Origin: Balanoglossus misakiensis
Lineage: Eukaryota; Hemichordata
Assembly (NCBI GenBank): GCA_040954595.2
Contig: CM082577.2
Location: forward strand, 19,220,001 to 19,284,000
DNA: 64,000 bases
Direction of reading: 5' to 3'
Shown here piece by piece: positions 24,568-36,280 of the stretch; within the stretch, counting starts at the first letter, position 1, and each line of letters opens with the position of its first letter. The notes beneath the pieces were generated by a model, which was not told the DNA's origin, searched no databases, and saw only the letters and a list, made by a program, of their open reading frames with translations. Position numbers and translations under genes: made by a program.

Positions 24568-24826
24568 AGACTTGGTTACTCTCCGAGACCCAGTCATAGC
24601 AATCTAAACTACAATAACAAATGGAACACAGAAATCAATAATTCAAATACTAAGTCAAAAGAGCACATCACTGTTTCTGTTTTAAAGTCTTTGACTCTTA
24701 GTGTTCGAAGGTGCAGTTCAATCTACCTTCCGTCTCAGTAAAATAAGTGTCCTTGTCAAATGGCACACGTATCCTGGAACCCATTTTGTTTTCTTCATCG
24801 TCAACAGGTGCTTGAAGTTTTCGTCC

Positions 24827-25566
24827 TCAACAGGCGCCTGTGAATCCGTAGAAAAGCGTTGGCTTCCGGCTTCTTTTAGGGTATCTCTTAGGTGTATCTT
24901 CGTCTCTGATCATTTCCGGTTCAACCCCCGGTGGATCATCAGTGGTTACATCCAGGGTTTCTCCGCCTACTGCTTCATCTGCATCAGTGTCAAAGTAGTG
25001 TTCTTGGGTTTCCGGTGGGGAATCCTCTTGACCGCTGGCATACGTCTTTCCATCAGCTGGCAATTTGTCAATAGGTTCTTCTGATTTTGGTCCACTTGGG
25101 GTCCTGGTGTCTGCTTTCTGGGTCTCTTCAAAGGGATCTTCAGGTCTGTTTTCTTGCACCCTCTCATCTAAGGGGGCGAGCTTCACTTTGTCTAGCCAGC
25201 CAGGTAGGTCAGGACCTGTGTATCCCTTCAGCTTCTCAAAGTGAACCACTTTAAACTTTGTCCAGGGCCCACGCTGGATCCGGTATACGACGTCAGTCAG
25301 TCTGTTCACCACCATATACGGTCCCTCATATGCCATCTGTAGTTTCGGGCTTTCACCCTTCTTCCTCCTTTCGTCTCTTAGCCAAACAAATTCACCAGGC
25401 TGGAAAGACTTATGAAGGGCATTACGATCGTAATATCTCTTATAGGTCCTAGTACTTGCTTTCAACTGCTCTCTTGCCCGGTAATGGGCATTTCACAACT
25501 TATCGCGCAGTTTAGCCACATAGTCACCCCCAGATTCCTCCTCAAATTCAATCTCAAATATCAGAT
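24827..25566 (-). pseudogene. pol: Integrase C-terminal region, minus-strand Gypsy
   Basis: Contains the post-core pattern YYDRNALHKSFQPGEFVWL and a GPY/F-like module (YEGPYMVVNRLTDVVYRI), then an acidic, Pro-rich tail with no chromodomain that I can recognise. An in-frame TGA sits near 25495 upstream of the first Met. Followed by about 260 bp of untranslated sequence, the polypurine tract and the LTR. Confidence 0.85.
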
Positions 25567-27003
25567 CAGGGCTCGAAATTCGTTTTTTTTCTTGGTAGCC
25601 TCAGTGGGCTACCATTTTCTAAAGTTGGTAGCCCAAGAGCAATAGCTGGTAGTCCACATAATACAATGATAAATCAATGTACATTGTATACTGCTACATG
25701 TACGGTAGCAGGTCTATATCTGTTTGAGAACGTTGGTAAATTTTTAATATACATACTGCTATGGTGAACAATTATATTGTTGATTGACACGTGTCAAAAT
25801 GCACACGAGTCCGCGGCCGGTTGAACCCAGTGTTTTCTCCAGGATGTTGAGAGAAGGGGGAATGTCCCCCCTTAGTCCAAAATTAAGGGGGATTTGGTCG
25901 AAGTAAATGTCACGATTGACAATTTTGAACGTTAACTTACTAACTGCCTTCATTCCATATTAAAAACAGTATTAGTAAATTACAACATTTTACATGTGAA
26001 CTTGACAACAAATTAACAGTTACAGTTTTTTCTTCTTTAAATTAGTAGGTTTTGCAGAGGAAGACACCAACTTGCATAACTTTCAGGGCATGTAATTTAA
26101 AAAAGCCTGGAGAGCTGAAAATAACTCTCCTGAAATTAATTACACAAGTGGTAGGAGAGTGACTAACTGCTCCCCTGGCAAGGAGAGTGAAATGAATAAA
26201 ATAAATGCAACTGCAAAAACAATAGTGTCTTTCTTTAATACTATACCCGGTAAAAAAATTCTTGTTTGATTTTAAAAGTTTCAGTTTTTTTAGCTGCCAA
26301 AATAATAGATTTTGAAACCATTATTATAGTGAAATAAATTGAAGTAGTATATATTCCTTCAGATTTCTGCCAACACTTCCCATCTGTGGCTAAGCACACT
26401 ACTCAAATGGACAGTCTCTGTACATATTGAATGACTTTCCTTCCAAACAAGGTCATGGAAAACTGAGATGAACGCAGTTCTTTTAATTTGCATAAAATTG
26501 TTACGTTCAGCCATCACTTGAGTGCAGAGTGTGTGCTCTAAATTTAGATGGTGTCCAGATAGGCTGTTCCAACAATTGCACACTATAGCCCTGGAGCTAA
26601 ATTACACGTGAATGAATGTGAAAGTCATCTACAACATAGTTTTGGGGGGTGGGAAGTTAAAATGTATAGGCCAGCACGCAGTAATATCGGCCGTTTTCCC
26701 AGTGTTTTGACTGACGGTGCATGCTACGGAGGCTTGACGCACATGTACTGGCCGGGTGGGCTGCTCACGAAGGGGCGATGGTCGCCCCTTGAACTTGTTA
26801 CAAGGGGCGATTCAAGTGTAAAAGAGGGGGAATCGCGCGTCCTGGAGAAAACACTGCTGGTTGTATCATTATAAACTGTAACAAGTCCAAGATACGTCGC
26901 ACGCGTGGTAGCCCAATTGGGCTACCACTGGTGTCAAATTGGTAGCCCGATCGCAAACATTGGTAGTCTGTGGACGCGGGGCTACCGCGAATTTCGAGCC
27001 CTG
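25567..27003. mobile_element. 1437-bp DNA transposon, TIR CAGGGCTCGAAATTCG, copy 1
   Basis: Ends CAGGGCTCGAAATTCG and CGAATTTCGAGCCCTG are perfect inverted repeats. A 5-bp duplication CAGAT flanks it (25562-25566, 27004-27008). Subterminal GGTAGCCC / GGGCTACC motifs recur near both ends. No transposase is recognised; ORFs are short. The 5-bp duplication is unlike the 8 bp of classic hAT elements, so I leave the superfamily open. Confidence 0.92.
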
Positions 27004-27008
27004 CAGAT

Positions 27009-27746
27009 CGATGGGCAGTGTCACCTAACTACCCAGCATCATCATATTCGGAGTTTCACCTGTGGCTGGGTGTACCGAAGAGCGGTCGCCATCGTAGCGC
27101 AAGACAGATGTTGGTCCCAGTCTTTTTGGTATTTCAGGGGGTCCATATAAGACTTTATCGTAGACACAAGACAATGGTTGAATTTTTCAACCATCCCGTC
27201 TCCCTGTGGGCGTCAAAGCGTGGTGTATGTTTTGTCCATCCCTAGCAATTTGCAGACCTCCACGAATACTGACGAGATGAAATTTCGGCCTCTATCTGAA
27301 TGTACCTCGTGAGGCATACCAAACCTACTGAAAAATTCGTCGACCAGTACCTTTGCCACTGTGGTTGCCTCCTCATTTGGAATAGGGAATGCCTCCATCC
27401 ATTTGCTAAAATAGTCTCCGACAACCAATACCTTCCGGTTGCCATTGTAACTCTCCACAAATGGTCCCAGAACATCAATGGCCACCCTCTCCATGGGACA
27501 CCCCACCACATACAATTGTAAGGGAGCCTTGTGCCTTTTACCAGGCACCCGCTTGCGTGAACACACCTCACATGAACGCACCCACGATCTGACATTTACG
27601 GACATGCCATGCCAGTAATACCTCTGCCTCACCTTGTCAAGTGTTTTTGTCATCCCTAAGTGACCACCTGCGTTTGCATCATGCAACCCTCCAATCTGAA
27701 TCACCACATTATGACACACTTTAGGCAGAATTAATTGCCATTTCAC
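27009..27746 (-). pseudogene. pol: Integrase zinc-binding and catalytic core, minus-strand Gypsy
   Basis: The HHCC zinc motif is visible (LHDANAGGHLG, then CEVCSRKR), followed by catalytic-core blocks IDVLGPF (first Asp) and HSDRGRNF (second Asp). A TGA near 27215 interrupts the frame before the block holding the catalytic Glu (GMVEKFN), which is still readable below it. The frame is then broken by the DNA transposon at 25567-27003. It would catalyse cDNA insertion in an intact element. Confidence 0.9.
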
Positions 27747-28312
27747 TTAAGTCCCATCAGTCGACTCCCATCTCCTGTACAGCACACCCCTGTAGACTAT
27801 CAATTGTTCATACATAGCCCAGTATGCCTTCGTGGCTGCCGAACACGGAGAGATCTCATTCCAGTCTGGTCGACTTTCCCTCCCCTCCCTAGCCTTCAAG
27901 ACAACTGAAATATCAGGATCACTAAGTTGACAATCTCTAAGCTTTTCACTGGACCAAACGACTTCCCTGGCAACAACCTCTGCCTTTGTTGCCAAGGCAT
28001 TCTCCCCAATGCCCTCCGCGGTTGGCCAGTCTTGCTTATCACAGCTGCCAGGATCAAAATTTTCCCAATCACCTGGACAGCTGTCCTTGTTGTCATAGCC
28101 GTATCAAACAATCTGCAACCCTCTACTTTGACATTTTTGTCCTGAGAACTGTCATCTAGTCTATCGGTCCCTCCACACTCTGGCAGTTCACGGTACAACT
28201 GTTCGGACCGTACAACACTATTTTGTCTCATCGATGGAGATTTGCATTCAAACTCTGGTGCAAGTGGATTCAACGCACCTGTACCATTAGTGGTGGTTGG
28301 TTCGTGTGCCAT
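27747..28312 (-). pseudogene. pol: RNase H-integrase linker, minus-strand Gypsy (frameshifted)
   Basis: Two overlapping open pieces cover the linker: codons starting MAHEPTTTNG (28312 downward), and a second frame with LSDPDISVVLKAREG and QLIVYRGVLYRRW (27995-27750), the usual sequence before the integrase zinc domain. At least one frameshift separates them, and an in-frame TAA at 27747 ends the second piece. Confidence 0.75.
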
Positions 28313-29148
28313 ACCACACTGTTTGCACTCCAGACTGGTTTCCGAGATAGCGCATCAGCATTTCCATGGCGTACACCGGGACGATGGATACAGGTATAGT
28401 CAAAGCGACCGAGCGTCTCTAACCACCTAGCCAACTGCCCCTCTGGGTTCTTGAAATTAAGCAACCACACTAATGCAGCATGGTCAGTCCTCAGTGTGAA
28501 TTTCTGGCCCAGTAAGTAGTGTTTGAAGTATTTTGTATACTCGATTACAGCCAACAGTTCACGACGCGTTACACAGTACTTCCTTTCAGCACCCGATAGC
28601 ACTCGGCCCGCATAACTAACAGGTCTCTCTTGGCCACCCTGTACTTGGCTCAACACTGCCCCTATGCCAATACCGCTAGCATCTGTATCCAGTATGAACA
28701 CACCCTTTTCCATCGGAAAAGCCAAAACTGGTGCTGATGTTAGTCTTGTCTTGAGCTGATCAAATGCGTTTTGACAATTCTCTGTCCAAGCAAATACAGA
28801 ATCTTTCTTTGTTAAGTCATGAAGAGGACGGGCCAATTCAGCAAACCCCTGTACAAAGCGTCTGTAGTATGACGCCAGCCCCAAGAAGCTTCTTACTTCT
28901 GTGACTGTCTCAGGAATCAGCCAGTCTCTAATAGCCTTGACCTTTCCTGGATCAGTAGCAACCCCTTCCCGAGAAACACGATGCCCCAAAAACTCAACAC
29001 TGCGTGCAAAAAGCACACACTTACTCGACTTTAATTTGAGATTTGAAGTACGAAGACGTTCAAATACCTTGCACAACCTTTCCAACTCTTCATCAAATGA
29101 TCTGCCAAATATTATGTCATCTAGATACAAAAGCAGTATTTCCCACTG
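28270..29148 (-). pseudogene. pol: RT palm (YLDD), connection and RNase H, minus-strand Gypsy
   Basis: Opens with YLDDIIFG, the RT catalytic block, then FLGHRVSREG and FLGLASYYRRF (thumb and connection). RNase H follows with FILDTDASGIG, RRELLAV and LRTDHAAL supplying its acidic residues, and ends near NADALSRKP. The frame breaks just after this (about 28310), where the continuation is found in another frame. Confidence 0.93.
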
Positions 29149-31724
29149 CAGGGCTCGAAATTCGTTTTTTTTCTTGGTAGCCTCAGTGGGCTACCATTTT
29201 CTAAAGTTGGTAGCCCAAGAGCAATAGCTGGTAGTCCACATAATACAATGATAAATCAATGTACATTGTATACTGCTACATGTACGGTAGTAGGTCTATA
29301 TCTGTTTGAGAACGTTGGTAAATTTTTAATATATATATACATACTGCTATGCTGAACAATTATATTGTTGATTGACACGTGTCAAAATGCACACGAGTCC
29401 GCGGCCGGTTGAACCCAGTGTTTTCTCCAGGATGTTAAAGTGGAACGTTGTGATCCGTTTTTGAGCCAATTCTGCGAAATGCGATTAAAAAGTACTATGA
29501 AAAACGTTGGTTTCATTCACTTTCACTTACGCACAACAGAGCTACAGCCAGCCAAAAACTGCGCGAACCCGGAAGTGAGTGACGTCAGCAACTCGTTGGA
29601 GCGAGCTTATGCTTATACACGCCTGCACTCACGCGACCGACGACGTTAGCATGGCAACATATTCTCGGGTAGTAGGCTACAATTTTGAACCAGAGATTCC
29701 CTTCTACGACCAAGCGACTGAATTTTACAGAGGACAAAAGTTCATGCAGTTCTGATCTCCGATGTGTCCCGTTTGTCAAGGCTTACACTTGGTGTGGTTT
29801 CAGTGAAACCATAGACCCTAGAATCTATGGTGAAACAGACAATGCTGCAATTAAACAATACCCTCCCTCGTTGTCTCTCCCTCGTTGTCACCTTTTCGAA
29901 CCACTTTTCTTACAAAAATACTTAGTCACCTTTTATGGAGTTGAAAAGAACGCAGGTGCATCGTCATGCTCTCCAGGTGTAGTACGTCCGTAGTATAATG
30001 GAAGCCAATACTATAGTTATTGTATGCATGTTTCGTCTCTTGAAATGTATTAAAACTGCCCTTTTTAGTTGCTTTCATTTGATAACTATGCGATCGTCAA
30101 TAAATGGAAATTAAACCCAAATACGTGTACCAAAAAACGTGCAGGAAGGATTTAAAACGGTACGTTTATTATTATCAGCGGCAGTTAGAACAACTTTGTA
30201 TAGGCCTTACGGTTTGTTCATAAACGTCGACATGCATGGCATCATGGACATTGCAGGGTCTATGTCTGCACGCATCGACAAATACAATACACGAAGAGCA
30301 TTGCGTTTGAAAGAAACTTATCCCCGTCGATTTTCCGAATATGTTTTTAAAATCATGAACTTGACATTTCGCCATGTCAGATCCGCGCAAAATGTGTCTG
30401 TTTATTGGAAATGACACGTCGAACGTGTAAGTTGCTGACGTCACTGTAGTATTTTCAACGCGCGTCTTCTGCTTGCGCAGGAAGTGAAAGTGAATTAACC
30501 CATCGGAACGTTGCCGTTTTTGACACCCGGTTTGGACTTTGAAGCCCAAAATTGAGGGTGTCGTTCCACTTTAAGAGAAGGGGGAATGTCCCCGAAGGGG
30601 GAATGTCCCCCCTTAGTCCAAAATTAAGGGGGATTTGGTCGAGGTAAATGTCACGAATGACAATTTTGAACGTTAACTTACTAACTGCCTTCATTCCATA
30701 TTAAAAACAGTATCAGTAAATTACAACATTTTACATGTGAACTTGACAACAAATTAACAGTTACAGTTTTTTCTTCTTTAAATTAGTAGGTTTTGCAGAG
30801 GAAGACACCAACTTGCATAACTTTCAGGGCATGTAATTTAAAAAAGCCTGGAGAGCTGAAAATAACTCTCCTGAAATTAATTACACAAGTGGTAGGAGAG
30901 TGACTAACTGCTCCCCTGGCAAGGAGAGTGAAATGAATAAAATAAATGCAACTGCAAAAAACAATAGTGTCTTTCTTTAATACTATACCTGGTAAAAAAA
31001 TTCTTGTTTGATTTTAAAAGTTTGTTTTTTTAGCTGCCAAAATAATAGATTGTGAAACCATTATTATAGTGAAATAAATTGAAGTAGTATATATTCCTTC
31101 AGATTTCTGCCAACACTTCCCATCTGTGGCTAAGCACACTACTCAAATAAACAGTCTCTGTACATATTGAATGACTTTCCTTCCTAAGTAAGAAAACAAG
31201 GTCATGGAAAACTGAGATGAACACAGTTCTTTTAATTTGCATAAAATTGTTACGTTCAGCCATCACTTGAGTGCAGAGTGTGTGCTCTAAATTTAGACGG
31301 TGTCCAGATAAGCTGTTCCAACAATTGCACACTATAGCCCTGGAGCTAAATTACACGTGAATGAATGTGAAAGTCATCTACAACATAGTTTTGGGGGGTG
31401 GGAAGTTAAAATGTATAGGCCAGCACGCAGTAATATCGGCCGTTTTCCCAGTGTTTTGACTGACGGTGCATGCTACGGAGGCTTGGACGCGCATGTACTG
31501 GCCGGGTGGGCTGCTCACGAAGGGGCGATGATTCAAGTGTAAAAGAGGGGGAATCGCGCGTCCTGGAGAAAACACTGCTGGTTGTATCATTATAAACTGT
31601 AACAAGTCCAAGATACGTCGCACGCATGGTAGCCCAATTGGGCTACCACTGGTGTCAAATTGGTAGCCCGATCGCAAACATTGGTAGTCTGTGGACGCGA
31701 GGCTACCGCGAATTTCGAGCCCTG
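29149..31724. mobile_element. 2576-bp DNA transposon of the same family, copy 2
   Basis: Same termini and internal sequence as the element at 25567-27003, flanked by the 5-bp duplication CACTG (29144-29148, 31725-31729). Larger because a 1132-bp TTAA element is inserted at 29439-30570. It also has a small duplication of GGGGGAATGTCCCC near 30583-30609 and lacks a short internal stretch present in copy 1 near 26780-26810. Confidence 0.92.
29439..30570. mobile_element. 1132-bp TTAA-flanked element (family D), nested
   Basis: Ends AGTGGAACG and CGTTCCACT, with TTAA at 29435-29438 and 30571-30574; the related copy-1 element has TTGA at the empty site. Both subterminal regions contain TTTCACTT-type motifs in inverted orientation, and TGACGTCA-like sites lie near 29580 and 30437. 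No recognisable coding domain. Confidence 0.87.
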
Positions 31725-32474
31725 CACTGCATACCGGTAAAGACGCGCTCCATCAGACGTTCAAATGTACTAGGGGCATTACACAACCCAAACGGGAGCA
31801 CCCTCCACTGATAGAGTCCACTGCGTGTTACAAATGCGGTCTTTTCTTTAGATCCCTCGTCCAGTTCTACCTGCCAATACCCTGCTTGGAGGTCTAGCAT
31901 AGAAAACCATTCCGACCCGTACAACGCATCTAAAGAATCGTTTATTCGTGGTATAGGGTAGGCATCTTTAATTGACACAGCGTTCAATTTTCTATAATCA
32001 ACGCACAATCTTTGTGACCCATCTTTCTTACTAACAAGTACACACGGGGCTGCCCATGGACTAGTTGATTCTTCTATCAAACCCCGCTGTAACAAGTCAG
32101 AAACCTGTCGTTCCATTTCTTCCCGTTTCCATACCGTAGTTCGATATGCGGGTTGCCTTACTGGCGTGGCATTATTGGTTTCAATTTTATGTCGAATGAT
32201 CCCAGTTTTACCAATATCATGATCTCCCTGACTAAACACATCATGGTACAGTGTCAACATCTTTGAAACCCTTTCTTGTTGGTAAACTGATAAATTTTTG
32301 CAACTTCTTGTGTATAAATCCACTACATGACCTGGAAGAGGAACATTGCTCCCAGGGCAGGCTTTTGCCTCTTCAGTGCCAGAGGGCGCTCTATCACTGT
32401 CATTACCCCAAGATTCAACTGCACACTGATCGGCTCGGAGTAACTCACAACAGTACCAGCCCTCACATGTACAG
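31725..32474 (-). pseudogene. pol: Reverse transcriptase, N-terminal half, minus-strand Gypsy
   Basis: Contains typical Ty3/Gypsy RT blocks: VSKKDGSQRLCVDYRKLN, FSMLDLQAGYWQV with a catalytic Asp, and VLPFGLCNAPSTFERLM. It stops just before the YxDD block because a DNA transposon (29149-31724) is inserted there; the YLDD block lies on the other side. The upstream residues connect in frame to the protease linker across the plus-strand Gypsy insertion. Confidence 0.93.
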
Positions 32475-32674
32475 TGTTGTGAATCTACATCCGTGATGAC
32501 GTCACTGACCCCACTCACCCCTTGGGCGGATATAGTTCGACCCTTCTTCTACGAGACCAGCTTTCAGCCACACGCTTTTATCTGAGCTCCGAGAGATTCT
32601 ACAAGTTATTCAGTCTACCTACTACGCAGTATCCTTTTACCTTTATCTAAGGTGAGCATATCGGCTTTCGCACA
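32475..32674 (+). repeat. 5' LTR of the plus-strand Gypsy
   Basis: Appears identical to 45448-45648 by eye except for one missing A near its end. Contains a perfect TGACGTCA (32497-32504), a GC-rich GGGCGG followed by GATATAG near 32527 that could serve as a core promoter, and AAGGTGAGC at 32650, a good splice-donor match. Confidence 0.95.
32497..32504. promoter_or_regulatory. CRE-like TGACGTCA palindrome in the 5' LTR
   Basis: Perfect TGACGTCA, 22 bases inside the LTR; the same site is at 45470-45477 in the 3' LTR. This is the consensus for CREB/ATF factors. Function is inferred from the match only. Confidence 0.4.
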
Positions 32675-32693
32675 TTGGCGCTGCGAGCCTGTG
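32675..32693 (+). other. Primer-binding site of the plus-strand Gypsy
   Basis: TTGGCGCTGCGAGCC begins at the 5' LTR edge; the TGG at 32676 is the complement of a tRNA CCA end, as in standard LTR-element priming. I do not assign the tRNA species. Confidence 0.7.
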
Positions 32694-33238
32694 TACTTAC
32701 TTTGTGCGGGGAAACGGGTTTTTGTGAATAGCGGGGGAGAGTGGTGTTTTTGTGGCCGGAGTCCAGCGATAGCGTCCGGGTGAGACGTGGGGTTTTTTCT
32801 GGGGTAAGAAAAAACGAGAAATCGGGGATAGCCGGGGCAGGAAAACACTGGGCAAACTCTCAGGGACCGCGGGGATTTTTTGAGGAAAGTTAGAGTCGGT
32901 GCTGGGTAGATAACGGGGTTTGGGAAGCGTTTGTATTGAAATTTCTGTGTTTTTTCCCAAAACAGCGTGGGCGGAAATTTGGCCGCCATCTTGGCATAGG
33001 GTCCCATTCTATTGTTAGAGGGGTCCTCATTACCAAAAACGTGTTTGGGGTGCGGCGTTCGGCGCATGCGCAGAAGTTTTCTTTAGTATAGCATTCAAGT
33101 TTCTTTTGTGTGGGAGTGAGTTTTTGTGTGTGGTGATTATTTCTGTTAATAAAAGAGGTTCACTCGTGTAAATCCTACGTGTTGTCGAGTGTGTAGTTAA
33201 TTATTAGTTTGTTTAAGGGGCCAATAGACCACGTCAAA
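32694..33238 (+). other. 5' leader of the plus-strand Gypsy
   Basis: About 545 bp between primer-binding site and gag ATG. No ORF on the plus strand; antisense ORFs here are composition artefacts. AATAAA near 33150 (GTTAATAAAAGAGG) could be fortuitous. Confidence 0.6.
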
Positions 33239-35281
33239 ATGGCCTGCAAGGGTCCAGTCTATATTAATACGTGTGACTTTATGACCCTTAAGACCTTGCC
33301 TGGGGTGGGAAAGAAAGTGGCAAAGGCAATTATGAGAGCCAGAAGTAGGTATGGGAGGGTCTCAAAGGAAATCCTAGGGGAAATCCCCCGTTTCAGGCCC
33401 ACACTTGACTTTCACGAATTGGTGTCCTATGACATCAGGGAAGCTGAGTTTCCTCCAGCCCTGACCCACTCAAATACCTACAGCAGCAGTAGTGATGAGG
33501 ACCAGCAGACACCGTCCCGCAGAAATGCACGCAAAGCAGGGAAATTTCAGGGGCCACCGGAAATCCCACTTTCAGAGCTGGCTAGCAAAATAGATCAGTT
33601 ATCACTGGAGTATGGAAGGGGGAATAGTACAAGGCCCAGGACAACCCCATTTACCGAGGGAAGGGAGAAAATTGGCCAACGTCAGGAATTGGATAGTGGG
33701 GGTTACCCTCCCACAGCAAGCGAGTACCCCAAGGGATCAAGTAGAGCCAGTTATGGGGAGGGGGGTCCTGGAACCCAACCCAGAAGTGCTTTGCAGCGTA
33801 GGGTCCGTTTTTCACTTAATGGCCATGAAGGGTCAGGCCCAGATGAAGGGGAAGGGGGAGAACATGAGCCAATAATTCCCAAGGGTCAAACACCAAATTA
33901 TGGGGCACCCCGAGACAGGGATAATTTTCACACAACAGAGCAAAGCCGTTACCCAGGGAATCAGGTTGGGGTGTCTCCGCCGTATCCAACAGACCCCTTC
34001 CCAAGGTATTTTACCCCACCACCACCATACCCGATGGGGTCCACACCGCTCCCAGCCAGCCCTTACGAACGCGGGGATTGGCGATTTCCCACCGAAAACC
34101 GTGGTGGCGCCCCTCAAGTACCGGGGACCCCCTATCCCACGTACAATGGCCCACCCCCTCAAGTGGGAAGCAGTCCTAGCCCATACGCCCCATCCAATGT
34201 CACCTGGACTCCGACGTATGGGAATGTGCAGCCAAGCCACCCTTATGGTGAAACGTCCTTCACGGGCATGAGGCAAGGTGGGGGTAGGGAAGGGCCCGCC
34301 TTCAGCTCTAGGATGTTTAATACGCCCAAAACGTTAGTTTACACTGGGGAGAGAAAGTGGAGCGTGTTTTTCGATAAATTCACCAGCTACGCGGATGCCC
34401 AGGGTTGGACAGAGAGCGAACGCAAATGTTGCTTGTGTTTTTGCTTAGATGGCGACGCCAGCGAATTTCACTCAACATTACTCAGGCGCGAGCGGAATAT
34501 CAGCTACCAGCGGCTGATTAGTAAGCTTGAAAAGCGTTTCGGGCGCCAAGAATTACAAGAAACCGCGCAGATGAGATTTCAGCAGTCACATCAGAAGGAA
34601 GGGGAGTCACTCGAAAAGTGGGCAGATCGACTACTGTCCCTCGCGGCAAACGCTTTCCCTGAACTGACGGAGCGCGCTATGGACCGTCAGGCGATAATGA
34701 AGTTTTGTCAGGGATGCGCAGATCGCGAGGCAGGGCTTTCAGTTGCTAACCAACGCGTATCCTCCATGGAAGAAGCCATAGACCGAATACGTTGGTTTCA
34801 ATACAACAATCGCGAAATCTTCGGCCGCCGAATCTCGCGACGCGAAGTAAAGCGAGTAACATCTGAGACAGATAGCGACGGCGAATTTGTACGCGTGCGA
34901 TCAGCCGCTCAGGAGCGACCCCCCAGAGATCGGGCTTTATCACCCACCGACGGCGGAACGGGCTCACGGGAGAGGTTTCGAACCCCACGTAGCCCGAGCC
35001 AGAGTCCCAGTCGCAGGATAAATACCCTTAACGAACGAATGACTGAAATGGCCAAGACTTTAGAGAGTTTGAGAAAGACAGTGGTTGCCCTATCCTCACG
35101 CGAGGCAGGCCGGTCTCGGTCACCCTCCCCTAGGGGACGGGAATGCTTTAACTGTGGGGAACCTGGACACTTCCGTAGGGAATGCCCCAAGGGAAGGGAA
35201 AGAGTAACCTCAGATTCCAGGGAGAAGCGGGTAACATTCGCTGAGCATTTAAACGGGAAAGGGTCAGACCAGAGGGCCTAA
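33239..35281 (+). CDS. gag: Gag with N-terminal helix-hairpin-helix and zinc knuckle
   Basis: 680 codons from ATG at 33239, chosen because the open frame has no earlier ATG and the context AAAATGG is good. Residues ~15-45 read LKTLPGVGKKVAKAIM followed by a second helix, a clear helix-hairpin-helix DNA-binding motif not normally found in Gag. Residues ~90-370 are Pro/Gly/Ser-rich. Residues ~370-530 resemble the Gypsy capsid (WSVFFDKFTSYA, ISKLEKRFGRQE, ESLEKWADRLLSLA). A short heptad-like segment (~594-618) and the knuckle CFNCGEPGHFRREC (~636-650) follow. It would form the particle and bind RNA. Intact. The protease frame is open across the stop in the +1 frame, so Gag-Pol may need a frameshift. 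Confidence 0.92.
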   Translation: MACKGPVYINTCDFMTLKTLPGVGKKVAKAIMRARSRYGRVSKEILGEIPRFRPTLDFHELVSYDIREAEFPPALTHSNTYSSSSDEDQQTPSRRNARKAGKFQGPPEIPLSELASKIDQLSLEYGRGNSTRPRTTPFTEGREKIGQRQELDSGGYPPTASEYPKGSSRASYGEGGPGTQPRSALQRRVRFSLNGHEGSGPDEGEGGEHEPIIPKGQTPNYGAPRDRDNFHTTEQSRYPGNQVGVSPPYPTDPFPRYFTPPPPYPMGSTPLPASPYERGDWRFPTENRGGAPQVPGTPYPTYNGPPPQVGSSPSPYAPSNVTWTPTYGNVQPSHPYGETSFTGMRQGGGREGPAFSSRMFNTPKTLVYTGERKWSVFFDKFTSYADAQGWTESERKCCLCFCLDGDASEFHSTLLRRERNISYQRLISKLEKRFGRQELQETAQMRFQQSHQKEGESLEKWADRLLSLAANAFPELTERAMDRQAIMKFCQGCADREAGLSVANQRVSSMEEAIDRIRWFQYNNREIFGRRISRREVKRVTSETDSDGEFVRVRSAAQERPPRDRALSPTDGGTGSRERFRTPRSPSQSPSRRINTLNERMTEMAKTLESLRKTVVALSSREAGRSRSPSPRGRECFNCGEPGHFRRECPKGRERVTSDSREKRVTFAEHLNGKGSDQRA

Positions 35282-35327
35282 GTTTGACCCAAGAGCCACA
35301 AAAGGGCCCAATACTCAAGGGGGGTCA

Positions 35328-36280
35328 GTGTGTCAGGCCACTTTAGATACCCACGCTGACGATACATCGCAAGGGCACGGGTTCTATATACACCCTAGGG
35401 AGGCTCGAACCGACGAACAGTACGGTCCGTCGGAGGAGTTGGTGGACGAACAGGAGTATGATTCCCTGAACTCGGACACCGACGGATCCACAGAAAACGA
35501 AATCTCCAGCGGTGAAGACACCCAGCCCATAACCATTTGTCAGTTAGTGTCAGGGTCTATGTATAGTGTACCTATTTTAGTCGAAGGGATTAAAGTACAG
35601 GCAGTAGTAGACACAGCAGCAGAAGTCACCATCATTTCAGACCGCCTCTATAGCCGTCTTGGGAACCGCCCCCCAGTCCTCAAAACCACCATCATGCAAA
35701 CTGCAGGGCGGGAAATGGAAATGAAAGCCCATAAAGTAGGTCCCTTGCGCCTGAAGTTGGGAAAGACCAAATTCACAGAGGACGTGTATGTAGCGCCGAT
35801 AGGGGATGACATGTTGCTAGGGGCAGACTTTATGCGGTCGAGGAGAGTGATCCTAGATATGCGAAGAAATCAGTTGCGGTTTGGGGGTGAAGTTGTGCAC
35901 ATGACCTATGGTCGGGAAGGGGTAAAAAAGAAAGTGGCAAAGGTCACGTTACCCAAACGGACTAGAGTTCCCCCAAATTCAGTAGTAAGGGTACGTTGTG
36001 GGATGGATTGCCCTTTGTCCGAGTATATCATCGAGCCAGTGGGGAATTTACGGGTGATAGTGCCAAGGACAGTCAATAGTGGGGGACGGTTGCCCAAAGT
36101 ATGCTTAGTTAACCCATCCGATAGATCAGTCACCCTTAGCAAGGGAAAGCTGGTGGCAACAGCATCTGAAGTCGAGGTAGTGGGCCCCCCTGGGACAACG
36201 GAAGAAATCACTGTCCAGAAAGTTGAGGCCTCACTGGGGAAAAGGGAAACTGACAAGCCAGACGTGCCCAGCCATTTAGA
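35328..36280 (+). CDS. pol: Aspartic protease and linker, plus-strand Gypsy
   Basis: Begins after a ~60-codon acidic stretch. The active-site motif is VVDTAAEVTIIS (D-T-A, a variant of D-T-G seen in some retropepsins) near 35600-35640; LLGADFM near 35815 fits the later protease motif. The frame has no convincing ATG and stays open upstream into the end of gag, so it is probably translated as part of Gag-Pol. At 36281 a DNA transposon interrupts it, so the apparent stop at 36404 lies in foreign sequence. The frame resumes without shift at 38129. Confidence 0.88.

Noticed and set aside
33816-34276. Antisense and alternate-frame ORFs over the proline-rich part of gag
   Set aside because: Shadows of a GC-rich, proline-coding frame.
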